From positions 30,294,132 to 30,358,131 of the forward strand of contig OY754981.1 in NCBI GenBank assembly GCA_963576475.1: 64,000 nt of DNA, read 5' to 3'. Positions 12,956-23,542 of this stretch are shown here, one piece after another. Position numbers and translations under genes: made by a program. The notes below the pieces were generated by a model. That model was not told the origin of the DNA and made no database searches. It saw nothing but the letters and a program-made list of their open reading frames with translations. How positions within the stretch are numbered: position 1 is the first letter of the stretch; every line of letters begins with the position of its first letter. This DNA is from Molanna angustata (Eukaryota; Arthropoda; Insecta; Trichoptera; Molannidae).

Positions 12956-13401
12956 TCGAAGCTTGTCTTTAGTTTTAATTTGTAAACATTTCATTTATAA
13001 ATACCCACAATTTTGCTAATATTTAATGGCACATGGTCAAATTAAATTTAGACTATGTTTATCACCTCTGTTTTGAGACATTTACACAAGCCGAACGTTT
13101 TTGAAGTTGAAACTTTTCTTTATTAAACTTATACTAAAGCAAAATGTGTCCTAGGTTGTGGCGGTTTATAACTAGTGCAATGGGAGAAATTGTTCTTTCT
13201 GCACCAATAAAAAACACCCTCCATAATCTATCACACATTTTGCTTGAATATAAATTTGCCTTAAAGAAGAAGCGGTTCAGCTTTGAAAATTTCATCTTAC
13301 ATAAATGACTTAAAACTGAAGTTGAAGTAAATTTAATTATATTTATTATATTAATATAATACAAATATGTTCTATTTATTTATAAGTACCTATATAATCA
13401 C

Positions 13402-14877
13402 TAACGCTACGTCCTACGTAGGCGATTCAAAGCGTACGCGATTGCGAAGCGATGCGGTGCGGATACAAGCGAATTCAATGCGATACGGGGCGACGCGGCG
13501 GCTCTGTCCTACGTGTGCGCGAATCGTTCCCTCTGCCGCCAGCTACTGTCATGGATGTACGTGGATGTACGTATATAAAATACTCAAGAAGTATGTACAG
13601 CAGAGAAGTGAAACTAACGCGACGTCCTACGTAGGCGATTCAAAGCGAATGCCAGCGAATGCGAAGCGGCGCGGCGCGGCTCGAAAATAACAAACAGTCG
13701 GTAACTATGGTAGTGTCCTACGTTACCGACCGCGAGTTGGTTTCGATGCGGCGCGGCGCGATGCGAAGCAAACGCGATCAGTTGGTTTGATATTTTCGCG
13801 TGAATTGATAGCGGCGCCATTGTTTTTTGACATGTCAGAAACAGAAATTTTAATTTCTGTCCATGAACGTCCCATATTATGGGACAAATTATTATTGAAC
13901 CGCGAATTTTAGGATTTGGCAAAAATAAATGGGACTACAAGTAAACACATTTATTTATTATTGCTATTTTACAATAGGATGTTGTTCAAAACACACAAAG
14001 TTTTCTCTCGCTTGCACGAATGTCAAATTTTGATATGTTTCCCGGAAAGATGTAAATTCAGTCTCATTTATTAATTCAAGATCACGTAATTCTTCATACA
14101 AATCGTGATATCCCCCATAAATATGCCTCTCTAAGTACACAATATTAGTTTCACTTCTCTGCCGTACATACTTCTTGAGTATTTTATATACGTACATCCA
14201 TGACAGTAGCTGGCGGCAGAGGGAACGATTCGCGCACACGTAGGACAGAGCCGCCGCGTCGCACCGCATCGCATTGAATTCGCTTGTATCCGCACCGCAT
14301 CGCTTCGCAATCGCGTTCGCTTTGAATCGCCTACGTAGGACGTAGGGTAATATTGCGTAGTTAGAGAGGCATATTTATGGGGGATATCACAATTTGTATG
14401 AAGAATTACGTGATCTTGAATTAATAAATGAGACTGAATTTACATCTTTCCGGGAAACGTATCAAAATTTGACATTCGTGCAATCGAGAGAAAACTTTGT
14501 GTGTTTTGAACAACATCCTAGTGTAAAATAGCAATAATAAATAAATGTGTTTACTTGTAGTCCCATTTATTTTTGCCAAATCCTAAAATTCACGGTTCGA
14601 TAATAATAATTCTTTTGTCTCATAATATGGGACGTTCATGGACAGAAATTAAAATTTCTGTTTCTGACATGTCAAAAAACAATGGCGCCGCTATCAATTC
14701 GCGCGAAAATATCAAACCAACTGATCGCGTTCGCTTCGTATCGCGCCGCGCTGCATCGAAACCAACTCGCGGTCGGTAACGTAGGACACTTCCATAGTTA
14801 CCGACTGTTTGTTATTTTCGTGCCGCGCCGCGCCGCTTCGCATTCGCTTTGAATCGCCTACGTAGGACGTCGCGTAA
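13402..14877. mobile_element. Outer PIF/Harbinger-type MITE interrupted by a sibling copy
   Basis: The element spans 13405-14874 and is flanked by TAA duplications at 13402-13404 and 14875-14877. Its left end begins CGCTACGTCCTACGTAGGCG and its right end, read inwards, begins CGCGACGTCCTACGTAGGCG: terminal inverted repeats that contain the palindrome CCTACGTAGG. It is split at 13614/14348 by a second copy in the opposite orientation. Without the insert and one TAA it is about 737 bp. The 3-bp TWA-type duplication and TIRs indicate the PIF/Harbinger superfamily. A remnant reading GYHDLYEELRDLEL resembles the N-terminal region of Harbinger transposases (resemblance judged by eye). Short ORFs inside are not genes. 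Confidence 0.85.
13618..14347. mobile_element. Inner PIF/Harbinger-type MITE, 730 bp, nested in the outer copy
   Basis: The ends read CGCGACGTCCTACGTAGGCG (left) and, inverted, CCCTACGTCCTACGTAGGCG (right). TAA flanks both sides at 13615-13617 and 14348-14350. The outer copy's sequence GTGAAACTAA is interrupted and resumes at TATTG after the insert, exactly as in the uninterrupted sequence of the inner copy. On the minus strand 13964-14269 holds a 101-aa open frame containing the Harbinger-like fragment; its C-terminal part is the conserved bit. There is no complete transposase or DDE domain, so the element is non-autonomous. Confidence 0.88.
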
Positions 14878-15211
14878 CTCACTCCCCTTTCAATTCTTTT
14901 GAACCTTGGATTGAATTGGTATAGGTACAAATTATATAATTTATTGGACATCTTTTTGATGATGCTCTTCGAGGAATAGGATCCCCATGAATGGAATAGC
15001 GATAATAAATAAACGGAACAATAAAATATGTTTATAATAATCAAAAGGTTTATTCATACTTATATAACTAAGGAATTCTATCAAGAAATGTCAGTTGCAC
15101 AATTTTTTTAATAACAAGAATCTGTTAATTTTTATCATTTCACAAAGTTTTTTTAAACCATGGCTACAAATTTATTGATTGTTGTTCTAAATGTATTTTT
15201 TTTTTCATTTT

Positions 15212-15262
15212 GACAGGACGACCTTTTGAAACGGCCTTGTCAGCCGAAACGGTCGTCCTATC
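15212..15262. repeat. Short inverted repeat (hairpin-capable)
   Basis: GACAGGACGACC at 15212-15223 pairs with GGTCGTCCTATC at 15251-15262 with one mismatch, leaving a 27-nt loop. A T-run lies upstream rather than downstream, and no function can be inferred. Confidence 0.6.
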
Positions 15263-16168
15263 AAAAGGTTTTCTGTGGGAACAACAAGTAATTTGTTTGA
15301 TTTCAAAAACCTTGTAAAAAAGTGTGCAACAGGTGTGCGTGTCGGTAGGTGTACGTATACTAGAAATTCTTCTGTTTCCTCGTAGTTTTAGTTGGCATAC
15401 ATTCATTGCGCTGACTAGGTATCTGTATCATATTGATATTTCCATAGGTATTGTGATCGATATATTTCCATGCATTATGATATCAAAGAAACCCAAAAAC
15501 CATTATTTTACTTTGGCCTAATGTATTTCTTCTATTAATTCTAGGAACGGATTATAGCGGCCTCCCAGGCCTTGTTTACATATTTAAGCATTGTCTTTTC
15601 TATTGAAAATAAATTTGAAATGTAAAATGCATTTGGCAGATTCCTGGAATCTTGGTTGGCACCCGGCGGTACGGATTGATTCTTCAGTTAACCACCCCCC
15701 CCCCCCCCCTCCACTACTCCATGTTTCACCGGCGCTGGGTCGCCCTGCTGTAGTCGATCAGTTGTCATTCGGTAGGAGTCAGTGGTTGGTCGGTAGTTGA
15801 CCCGCGTGCGAGAGTGCGAGTTTGCTAGGCTATCGGACGGCCTTAGCATTTTTTTTCTAATTGTATAAAGTAGTGAATAAGTGTGTTTCAGGTCCATATA
15901 ACCAACGAGGGGTGAATTTAAGATAGTTTTAAGTTATTTTTAATTAATATAAAGTGATATGTAGTGTAAGTGTTTCCTCTGCAGCCCCGTTACGAGACCA
16001 GCAGTTTGGTAAGATCTTTCCAGTTATGTATATATTATTTTTACCATGCCTGTATTTGTATGTATTTGTCTTTTCAGGCACATCGCAGCCGATTATGTTT
16101 TATTTGATTTTTATTTTCAGGGGCAGAGTTTAATGTTTATTTTTATTATGCTTTTCAGCTTCTTTAGT
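15263..16168. other. Non-coding stretch with C-tract; possible retroelement leader
   Basis: A poly(C) tract at about 15695-15711 is followed by a moderately GC-rich block to about 15850. I see no supported gene. The block precedes the palindromic tandem repeat at 16169-16310. Both could be remains of an LTR retrotransposon leader, but no LTR pair or pol sequence was found. Confidence 0.3.
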
Positions 16169-16310
16169 TATCAATTTCGCGTCCCAACATGGGACCAATA
16201 TATTTCTTCCCAGCCTCCTTATATCAATCTCGCGTCCCAACGTGGGACTAGTATTTTTCTCCGCCTTCTCTAGATATCAATTTCGCGTCCCAACGTGGGA
16301 CGAGTATATT
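16169..16310. repeat. Three 53-bp tandem units each with GTCCCAACGTGGGAC palindrome
   Basis: The palindrome occurs at 16181-16195 (one base changed), 16234-16248 and 16287-16301, exactly 53 bp apart. Each is preceded by TATCAAT(T/C)(T/C)CGC. The motif resembles the CCAACGTGGG sequence seen at primer-binding sites of some Gypsy-type elements, which is a loose resemblance only. Confidence 0.8.
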
Positions 16311-16488
16311 CTCCTCTTCTCTCTTCATTTATCAATATATTATAATCTAAGTGTGCAACTTTATGAAAACAAAATGCACTGGTTAACTATGGGGACTCAC
16401 TGCGCGGCAACCAACATTTTTAACATTTACTGTCTGTCAGATTTGGAACATTTAAAAACACAAAGCCCATTAACAAATGTAATTATTG

Positions 16489-16528
16489 CATTGATTTATA
16501 TGTACTACGTAGTACATATAATTCAATG
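16489..16528. repeat. 40-bp near-perfect palindrome
   Basis: The left arm CATTGATTTATATGTACTAC (16489-16508) is the reverse complement of 16509-16528 apart from one base. There is no spacer; the inner 24 bp are perfect. Confidence 0.9.
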
Positions 16529-16806
16529 AATTATTGTGAATAATTTCATTTTTTTTTTCAATAATGTGAATTCAGAAATTCATCAAATTTTGCTAATTAA
16601 AGAGTCACCAATTGAAAAATATAATTCAAAAGATCCCGCCACTACTATGTCCATCAATGAGTAAATAATAGAAGTAAAGAGCGATAAAATTATCATAGAG
16701 AAAAAAGTGAATGCAGACAGAATATTAAAAAAATACCAAAAAATGGTATTTAATTTTCCAAAAATCACAAAATATACCAAAAATTTGAAAAATACTAAAA
16801 AAATAC

Positions 16807-17719
16807 CAAACGTGTTATTGTCGAAAAACAATAATTTTTAATTTTTTCCGCGGCAACATTTTGACGGAAGACTACTAGCGCCCCTGACGGCGTTAGAAAA
16901 CGACAAGGAAGCAGCTAGCACGCGCTATGGCACGCGCTCTCTTGGCATTCGACGCTGGTGAAGGACGGACGTTTTGGTGTGACGCCGTCATCGGTCGACA
17001 CGTGCTCCCGATGGCGGCCATATTTTCGACGGCGAGGAAGTCTGTGTGACAGGACCCGTCACGCGCATGGACGCTGATGGTGCCCCAGAACCAAGATGAG
17101 GGCATCAACAGGACAGGAGGTTGGAGGCAGAGCGCAGTGTGGGGCCACCGCGTAGGGAACGCGGCGGCTCGCAGATTGGACCACGAAGGGCAATCCGTGT
17201 CGTCTGGAGCGTCGGTTTGCCTCCGGTGAGGCCTCAACTGGTATGCCACCTCTGTCGAGATGCGCCGTCATAGCGTGCCGTGGGGCACAGAGCCAGCCAT
17301 GGGTGACGGTCTGGAGGAGGAGATCAGGAGAAGAAGAAACCACGCCGGACACGAGGAAGACCTGCTAGCCTGATGCAGAGGCTGGGCCCCACCGATCTAC
17401 CGTCACCACGTGGAAGACAGTGACATGCCTGGAGTAAGGATGTCGCTGTTCCCTGGGGCGGTATATTCTGGTCGGCGTCTTTTCGTGTGTTCGCGTGTGT
17501 GTGACAGTTCGTTTCGGTAGATGCCACGTGTTTTTAATTGTTGTCTGTTGTTTTTTTTTTATTATTTTTTTATTGCCATGGACCAACTAAACTGATATTT
17601 TGAATAAATGCGCCGTACTACTACAATTTCATAGTGTCACCATCATTTGTCTCCTTTTCTTCCCCACACCTTGGCTTGATGTTTCCTCGTGGTAGACGAG
17701 AGGTCTCATCAAACGTGTT
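16807..17719. other. GC-rich 0.9-kb segment flanked by 10-bp direct repeats
   Basis: CAAACGTGTT occurs at 16807-16816 and 17710-17719. Sequence rich in AAAATACCAA lies outside both copies (16730-16806 and 17735-17770), as if the intervening 893 bp was inserted into it. The segment is GC-rich from 16850 to 17530 and contains an AATAAA at about 17602. Short frames on the minus strand overlap each other and show no recognisable protein. It may be a retroelement fragment; this is inference. Confidence 0.4.
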
Positions 17720-17894
17720 CCAAAGTGGCGAAAAAATACCAATTTAGTACTAAAAATACCAAAACCGGTCACACTGTTTAAAACTAAATTTGGCAACTAT
17801 GCAAATTTATTGTCACGTTGACAGATCAACACAGGTAGACTAGAGTCTACAATCTGAATCTACCCGTTTGCATTCTGTTTCCGGTTGGCTCTCT

Positions 17895-20800
17895 GATTTT
17901 TATTTATTTTATTTATTTATTTAAGATTTGGTACACGGTTAACATACAATATACATAAACATAATATCAATTATAATAATAAATCAACCGTACACACAAA
18001 AATCCCACAAGGCATAGCCTGTCTGTGGGTATACCAATTAAAAATATTCAAAATTATTTCGTTAGTAACATTGGTTATTTATAAAAATAAAATATAGCAA
18101 ATTGCTTAGGCAGGAAACAAGTGAAAAAATATAAAGTATACAAATTATATATGAAAAATATTCATACACATATTTATATACGAAACATCAATAAGTTTAC
18201 ATGAATCAGCAGACTGACAGCGGTGCTACCAAATATTATACCCGCAGTCGATAGTAACAATACTTGGCAAGTACAAGGATATGCATGTCGCAGTCAATCT
18301 ACACTTTCTAGTTAAAATTGAGAATTTCCAATAATGATTAAAAAAAAAAAATAATAATAATAATATAAAAAAATCATTGAACTTTTATACAAGAGCAGAA
18401 TATTGAGAAAAAGAAAGACATAAGTGCACCAAATTGAAAACCCAACAAGTAAGAAACAAATAAATACAAAATATATTAAGGAGGAGTAGATTAATATTAA
18501 TAAATTCAGAATAAATTTTTAATAGAGTTGTAACACCAACAAGTAAAATCTGTAGTAGAAAAAAAATACTTATATAAAAATAAAAGAAAAATAATAAAAG
18601 CAGGGTCAGGAGACAAGAACCAAAAAGTATGATTCATTTATCAACTCAGAGAATACAAGCAGTCAACAATCACAATTTAATTTGAAAGATAAATGAATTA
18701 ATTAACAAATAAACAAAAATAAAAAATAGAGTAATAAAAATCAAAATCACAACAAATACTCTTGCACATTACATTGGTCTGTGAGTAGCCAAGATTTTAT
18801 ATGTCTGATAAAAGTTTTATGATTCTTGATTGTCTTTAAAGAGTTGGATAATTTATTAAATGTTCTAGGTGCAACAAATACAGCGTGTCTTTGTGTCCTT
18901 CTCCTTTTATAATTAGGGACCTTGTACATATTATTTAATCGCTGGCTGACTCTGTTCTGTGTGTTAAGATTGAATAAATGAGGCCTCTTATGGATAAATT
19001 TAAGACATTGGAGTATGTAGAGTTTCCTCAGATCTAAGAGTTTGCTATCTTCAAAAAGCTGCGAAGTTGAGAATCTAATTGGTTTCTGGTAGATTTTTTT
19101 TACTAACATTTTTTGGATAACTTCCAAAGGTGCAATATGATTATTTAATGCTCCACCCCAAGCCATCATACCATATGTTAAAATCGATTGCACTAAGCAG
19201 TAGTATGTCATTTTGACTAAATCTGTTTTGACAATACCAACCAATCTTTTGAAAACGTACACCAAGTATCGAATTCTTTTACATACATAATCTATATGCT
19301 TGTCCCACCTTAAATAAGAGTCAATAGTAATGCCTAAGTATTTCGTGGAGTTGACCGCTTTTACCTCTGAGCATCTATAGCATGTGCTATCACAACCAAC
19401 ATTATGGAATCGCAAAATATGTGAATCACTACCATCAGGCGCTGATATTTGTGTATTTGAATATGTTTTATACATCGTTTTATCACAATTAAGAGATAAT
19501 AGACTTTCATTCAACCAAGATTTTACAATTCTTAAACACCTATCTGCTTTGACAAAAGTTTCTTGCCAGGTATGTCCGCTTATGGTTATTGAAGTATCAT
19601 CCGCAAATGAAATTATCTCACCAGGAATATTAGCGTTGCAGAGGTCATTTATATAAACTAGGAACAGGATCGGTCCAAGAACCGTACCTTGTGGAACACC
19701 ATGGAGAACTCTAAGCTGCGAGCTATAGTTATTAATTACCTTAGTTTTTTGAAATCTTTCATTTAAGTAGCTCCGTATCAGGAAAAGACACTTACCTTCT
19801 ATACCAATTTTAGCTAGACGTTTGATTAACATATTGTGATTAACGGTATCAAATGCTTTTCTTAGATCCAAAAATATTGTTAATGTTTTTTTCCCAATGT
19901 CTAAATTTTCATTTACGTGCTTTGTCAATTTATATAATACATCTTCTGTTCCCAAGTTTGGTCTAAATCCAAATTGATTTTTGGATAGTTTATTATTTTT
20001 TTCAAGGTAACTCATGAGTTGTTTTTTGATATTTTTTTCGAAAATCTTAGCTATTTGTGAGATAAGTACAATTGGTCTATAGTTATTTGTTAGAAGGGGT
20101 GAACCGCTTTTATGAATTGGTATTATGGTAGAAGTTTTAAGAATGTTTGGGAATATTCCTGTATCCAAAGACAGATTAAAAATATATTTAATGGGTGAGG
20201 CTATATGTTGCTTAATTAGTTTAATCGTTTCTATGTTAATATTATCTGGACCAGTAGCTGTATTAGATTTTAATTCGTTGATTGTTATTATAACATCGTT
20301 CTCGGTAATAGAATTAAAATTAATCAAGTTTGGTACCTCTGCATTATTATCTCTCATACTTGGGAGTAAGGAAGTTGGAGAACTGGCGTTATTGGGCATT
20401 GGCATAGTAGCAAGAAGATCAGTTGCTACGTTTGTGAAATAATTGTTAAAAATATCCGAGATTTTAAGTTGGTCTGAAATAATTTCGTTGTTGTGATCTA
20501 TTTTATTAATAATGTGAATTTGTCTTTTCTTCCTGGAAGCTATTTCGTTGATTATATCCCATGTCTTTTTTGAATCATTTTTTGCCTTATTTAATTCATT
20601 ATTATAGTAATCTTGTTTACATTTTTTTATGAGCAAGTTTAGCATATTACGATAGATAGTAAAGTTTTCTTTGATCCAGGGAGAAATCAATAGATCGTTT
20701 AAGCGACAAAATTTTTCATGCTTTTTAAATTCAGTATATAATTTATTCCGATGATGTATTGATATTATTAGACCACGTGTTATCCAAGGCTGAATTTTCT

Positions 20801-21080
20801 TATATTTACTCTTTGGTGCAGATTTGATAATTTTACAAGGATCCATATAATTATTTAGAATTTGGTAGAATGTATCTATAGCTTTGTTAGGATCGTTATG
20901 AGAATATACATTAGACCACGACTCCCCTACGATAGTCGATAAGAGTTTTGTCGAATTTATTTTAACTCCACAATTGTTGGTTGCGGCACATACATTGCTA
21001 TTCATGTAATAATTATGTCCGTAAAATGTTGGATAATGATCAATAAATTGTTGGATAATGATTGGTTGAGATCTCGTAGT
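17895..21080 (-). mobile_element. 5'-truncated non-LTR retrotransposon (jockey/CR1-like group)
   Basis: The 3' end, on the minus strand, finishes in AAATAAATAAATAAAATAAA near 17895-17925, a short-repeat tail of the kind found on CR1/L2-type LINEs. About 820 bp of 3' UTR separates it from the stop of the RT frame at 18747. The frame stays open upstream of the first ATG to about 21082 and reads QQFIDHYPTFY, which looks like the final motif of the endonuclease domain. The insertion is therefore truncated inside the endonuclease. No target duplication was identified. Confidence 0.8.
18747..21005 (-). CDS. Reverse transcriptase of truncated non-LTR retrotransposon
   Basis: The frame gives 752 aa from the first ATG; coding sequence continues upstream, so this ATG is probably not the original start. 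Reverse transcriptase motifs appear in order: NELKSNTATGPDNI, the STIIPIHKSG and NYRPIVLISQIAKIFE blocks, NKLSKNQFGFRPNLGTED, TIFLDLRKAFDTVNH, LHGVPQGTVLGPILFLVYIN and the catalytic FADD at residues 467-470. A thumb-like region follows (STKYLGITIDSYLRWDKHI, and SILTYGMMAWGG). There is no RNase H domain. The protein would copy its own RNA at a nicked target site. The frame has no internal stop, so insertion is relatively recent, but without the endonuclease it is not autonomous. The clade is assigned by eye and uncertain. Confidence 0.85.
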   Translation of the reverse strand: MNSNVCAATNNCGVKINSTKLLSTIVGESWSNVYSHNDPNKAIDTFYQILNNYMDPCKIIKSAPKSKYKKIQPWITRGLIISIHHRNKLYTEFKKHEKFCRLNDLLISPWIKENFTIYRNMLNLLIKKCKQDYYNNELNKAKNDSKKTWDIINEIASRKKRQIHIINKIDHNNEIISDQLKISDIFNNYFTNVATDLLATMPMPNNASSPTSLLPSMRDNNAEVPNLINFNSITENDVIITINELKSNTATGPDNINIETIKLIKQHIASPIKYIFNLSLDTGIFPNILKTSTIIPIHKSGSPLLTNNYRPIVLISQIAKIFEKNIKKQLMSYLEKNNKLSKNQFGFRPNLGTEDVLYKLTKHVNENLDIGKKTLTIFLDLRKAFDTVNHNMLIKRLAKIGIEGKCLFLIRSYLNERFQKTKVINNYSSQLRVLHGVPQGTVLGPILFLVYINDLCNANIPGEIISFADDTSITISGHTWQETFVKADRCLRIVKSWLNESLLSLNCDKTMYKTYSNTQISAPDGSDSHILRFHNVGCDSTCYRCSEVKAVNSTKYLGITIDSYLRWDKHIDYVCKRIRYLVYVFKRLVGIVKTDLVKMTYYCLVQSILTYGMMAWGGALNNHIAPLEVIQKMLVKKIYQKPIRFSTSQLFEDSKLLDLRKLYILQCLKFIHKRPHLFNLNTQNRVSQRLNNMYKVPNYKRRRTQRHAVFVAPRTFNKLSNSLKTIKNHKTFIRHIKSWLLTDQCNVQEYLL

Positions 21081-21597
21081 ATTAAGTCAAATGAGCTGTG
21101 AAATTTTATATTAAATGCGAAAAATTAAAAGAATATTATATATTTAATTTATAATAATTTATAATTCAATTTATAAATTATCAGAAATTCCAAGTAAACG
21201 GCGGACCGCAAAAGCAAAATGGCAAAATACTAACTTCCTTCATAATACTTCATTAAAAATCTCAATTTTGAAACTTTACAAATATGGAGAAAGAAATATA
21301 TTTTCATTAAGTATCTTATATATATTTCGTTTCCTAAGAATCAATAAAAGAAATTAGAATTCCGCGCAGCGAAAAAAAAATCAATATCAATTTTGATTTT
21401 ATTTTTAAATAGTTTTTTTTTCTGATTTATGGCGCAGGTCTGCTCAAGTAACAAATTACCTTGGAGGTGCAAATTACGCTCTTTAATAATTCACTGTCGG
21501 GAACAACATCCAAATTCAGGTTTGAATTATTATTGTTGAGTTCATGAGTGGGGATGATGGTTATAATACTCAATCACCCGTCGAATGGTCCGCCTCC
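21081..21597. other. AT-rich spacer
   Basis: Nothing identifiable lies between the LINE and the hAT-type MITE; A-rich runs dominate. Confidence 0.4.
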
Positions 21598-21605
21598 ATC
21601 TAAAG

Positions 21606-22335
21606 CAGTCTTTCTCAAAGTGGGCGATAACGCCCCCTTGTGGGCGTTGGAGACCTAGAGGGGGGCGTTAAGGGGCCCAGAAAAAAATGGGGGGTGTTGG
21701 CGTGGTGTAGGGGGGCGATAGTTGATTTGTAATTTCACTTACTTTATTTTTTAAATTTCACGAAAATCAAAACCTACCTACTACTCAATATCGAATAACT
21801 AGTTTATATTTCTACCCTGTATGATACCTACTGATGTTTTTGAGTAAAATCGAACCTGATATCAATAAACTTGTTAAAAATCATCAAATTCATCCATCTG
21901 ATTAGATTAGTTTTCAAACTAAAATTATTGATTACCAATCTATATTGTTTCTTTTAATTTGATTAAAATATTATATTCTTAATATTATAAAGTTGTGTTT
22001 TATGTAAGTTTAAACACCAGAACCGACTAACTTAGCACACTATAACTAAATTAATTAAAGTAATGAAATTGTGGTTTTTAAATTTTAAGAGTGTATAACA
22101 CCCATTCTGAATATAGTGCCTTTTTAGGTGAGAGGAGACTGGTGTGTGGGTATACACAGATATGTTGTGCTCCCTTTTATAAGGCAATGCACACCCGCAC
22201 ACCTTTCGCTGGTTACCCCACATTGTGAGATATGCCGTTATAGTATGAATGAAGGAGTGTATAAAAAATTGGGGGCGCTGAAAAATAATTGATTTTCAAA
22301 GGGGGCGGTAAAAGAAATAAGTTTGATAATCTCTG
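21606..22335. mobile_element. hAT-type MITE, 730 bp, with 8-bp target duplication
   Basis: The 8-bp duplication ATCTAAAG is at 21598-21605 and 22336-22343. The ends are imperfect inverted repeats: CAGTCTTTCTCAAAGTGG on the left, CAGAGATTATCAAACTT read inwards on the right. Both start CAG, and G-rich GGGGGCG clusters lie just inside each end. The 8-bp duplication and CAG ends are hAT hallmarks. No transposase frame remains. Confidence 0.88.
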
Positions 22336-22488
22336 ATCTAAAGCGATCTTGGGCAGATAGGTTTATTTACTTACTATATTGTATTAAACCTTCGCCAAAG
22401 AAACGGAATATCCTGTGTGTTATCATGTGACTGAATCGGTAATCATGTAGGTATATTATATCTTTGTATAAATTCAATATGCAGAGTG

Positions 22489-22700
22489 CAATAGGCGTGA
22501 TGACAGTAAGAAAAAATCATTGAAATTATGATTTTATAAAATAAAATATGTTATAAAGATTTGAAAAAATATATTTATTTTCATTTTAAAAGAGCGAATA
22601 ATATTAATATTATTAAAATAAAAATACAAAATATGTTTGTCCGCCATTTTATGTGAAACACCAATCAGAGCGCATGACGTCACCATATTGTTACTGTCAA
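22489..22700 (+). repeat. Interspersed repeat E, copy 1
   Basis: The copy starts near AATAGGCGTGATGACAGTAA and continues through TCCGCCATTTTATG and CAATCAGAGCGCATGACGTC. The copy at 23138-23345 matches over about 210 bp with scattered differences. The outer limits are not defined, and it carries no coding sequence. Confidence 0.75.
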
Positions 22701-23137
22701 TTGTGTTTGTTACTGTCAACTGTAGTGTTGTTCGAAATGGCTATTTTTTTCATAACAAGCTATATGGAATATTCTGCTTATTTTTAACATGCTATTTTTA
22801 TTTATTGATTTATTTGGTTTATTTCGTACGATAAACCAAATAATATCGCTATCCGCTCTATTGAATCGTTGACGCATCTGTTATAACACGCACCGAGTAT
22901 TGTAACGTGGTGGAGAATATTTAACGTTTCAGAAATAAATAACTTGGTGGCTTTCATTGCTTGTTTATAAAATAAAATGATGTTATTATATTGTTTGTGG
23001 GAGTTGTACAGTGTTACATGAGGTTGAAATGGAAATACACAATGTATTATGATGAATCTAATATACATATGGGATAATTGTTATGATTCATATACATATT
23101 ATGATTAATATATTAAAAAAAAATAGAATGTTATGTA

Positions 23138-23345
23138 ATAGGTGTGATGACTGTAAGAAAAAATCATTGAAATTATGATTTTAAAAAATAAAATAGGTTA
23201 TAAAGATTTAAAAAATGTACTTATTTTCATTTTAAAGGAGTGAATAATAATATTATAAATATAAAAATACAAAATGTGTTAGTCCGCCATTTTATGAGGA
23301 AAAACAATCAGAGCGCACGACGTCATAGTATGGTCGTGTCAATTC
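23138..23345 (+). repeat. Interspersed repeat E, copy 2
   Basis: This is a direct repeat of 22489-22700, about 650 bp downstream in the same orientation. Shared blocks include AAAAAATCATTGAAATTATG, TCCGCCATTTTATG and CAATCAGAGCGCACGACGTC. It may be a local duplication or two insertions of one family. Confidence 0.75.
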
Positions 23346-23542
23346 TTCTGATAGTCTTCAATACAATATACGCATTAATTGTCGGTCTGGACAATGTTTA
23401 TTTTGGTGTTTTTGATATATTAATATTTTAATTAGGTACTTAAAACTAAAACAAAACAATAAAATAGCAATGGAACAAGGATTCATCAAAGCAAATAGTT
23501 TCAATTTACCTAGATACTCGCCTACCTATCGGGGGATACTAT

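Noticed and set aside
13367..13922. Frames of 60-107 codons in the MITE pair
   Set aside because: They run across the terminal inverted repeats and low-complexity GCG-rich sequence; only the Harbinger-like remnant is worth noting.
16893..17586. Overlapping minus-strand frames of 67-118 codons
   Set aside because: They overlap in different frames, follow the high GC content and show no recognisable protein features.
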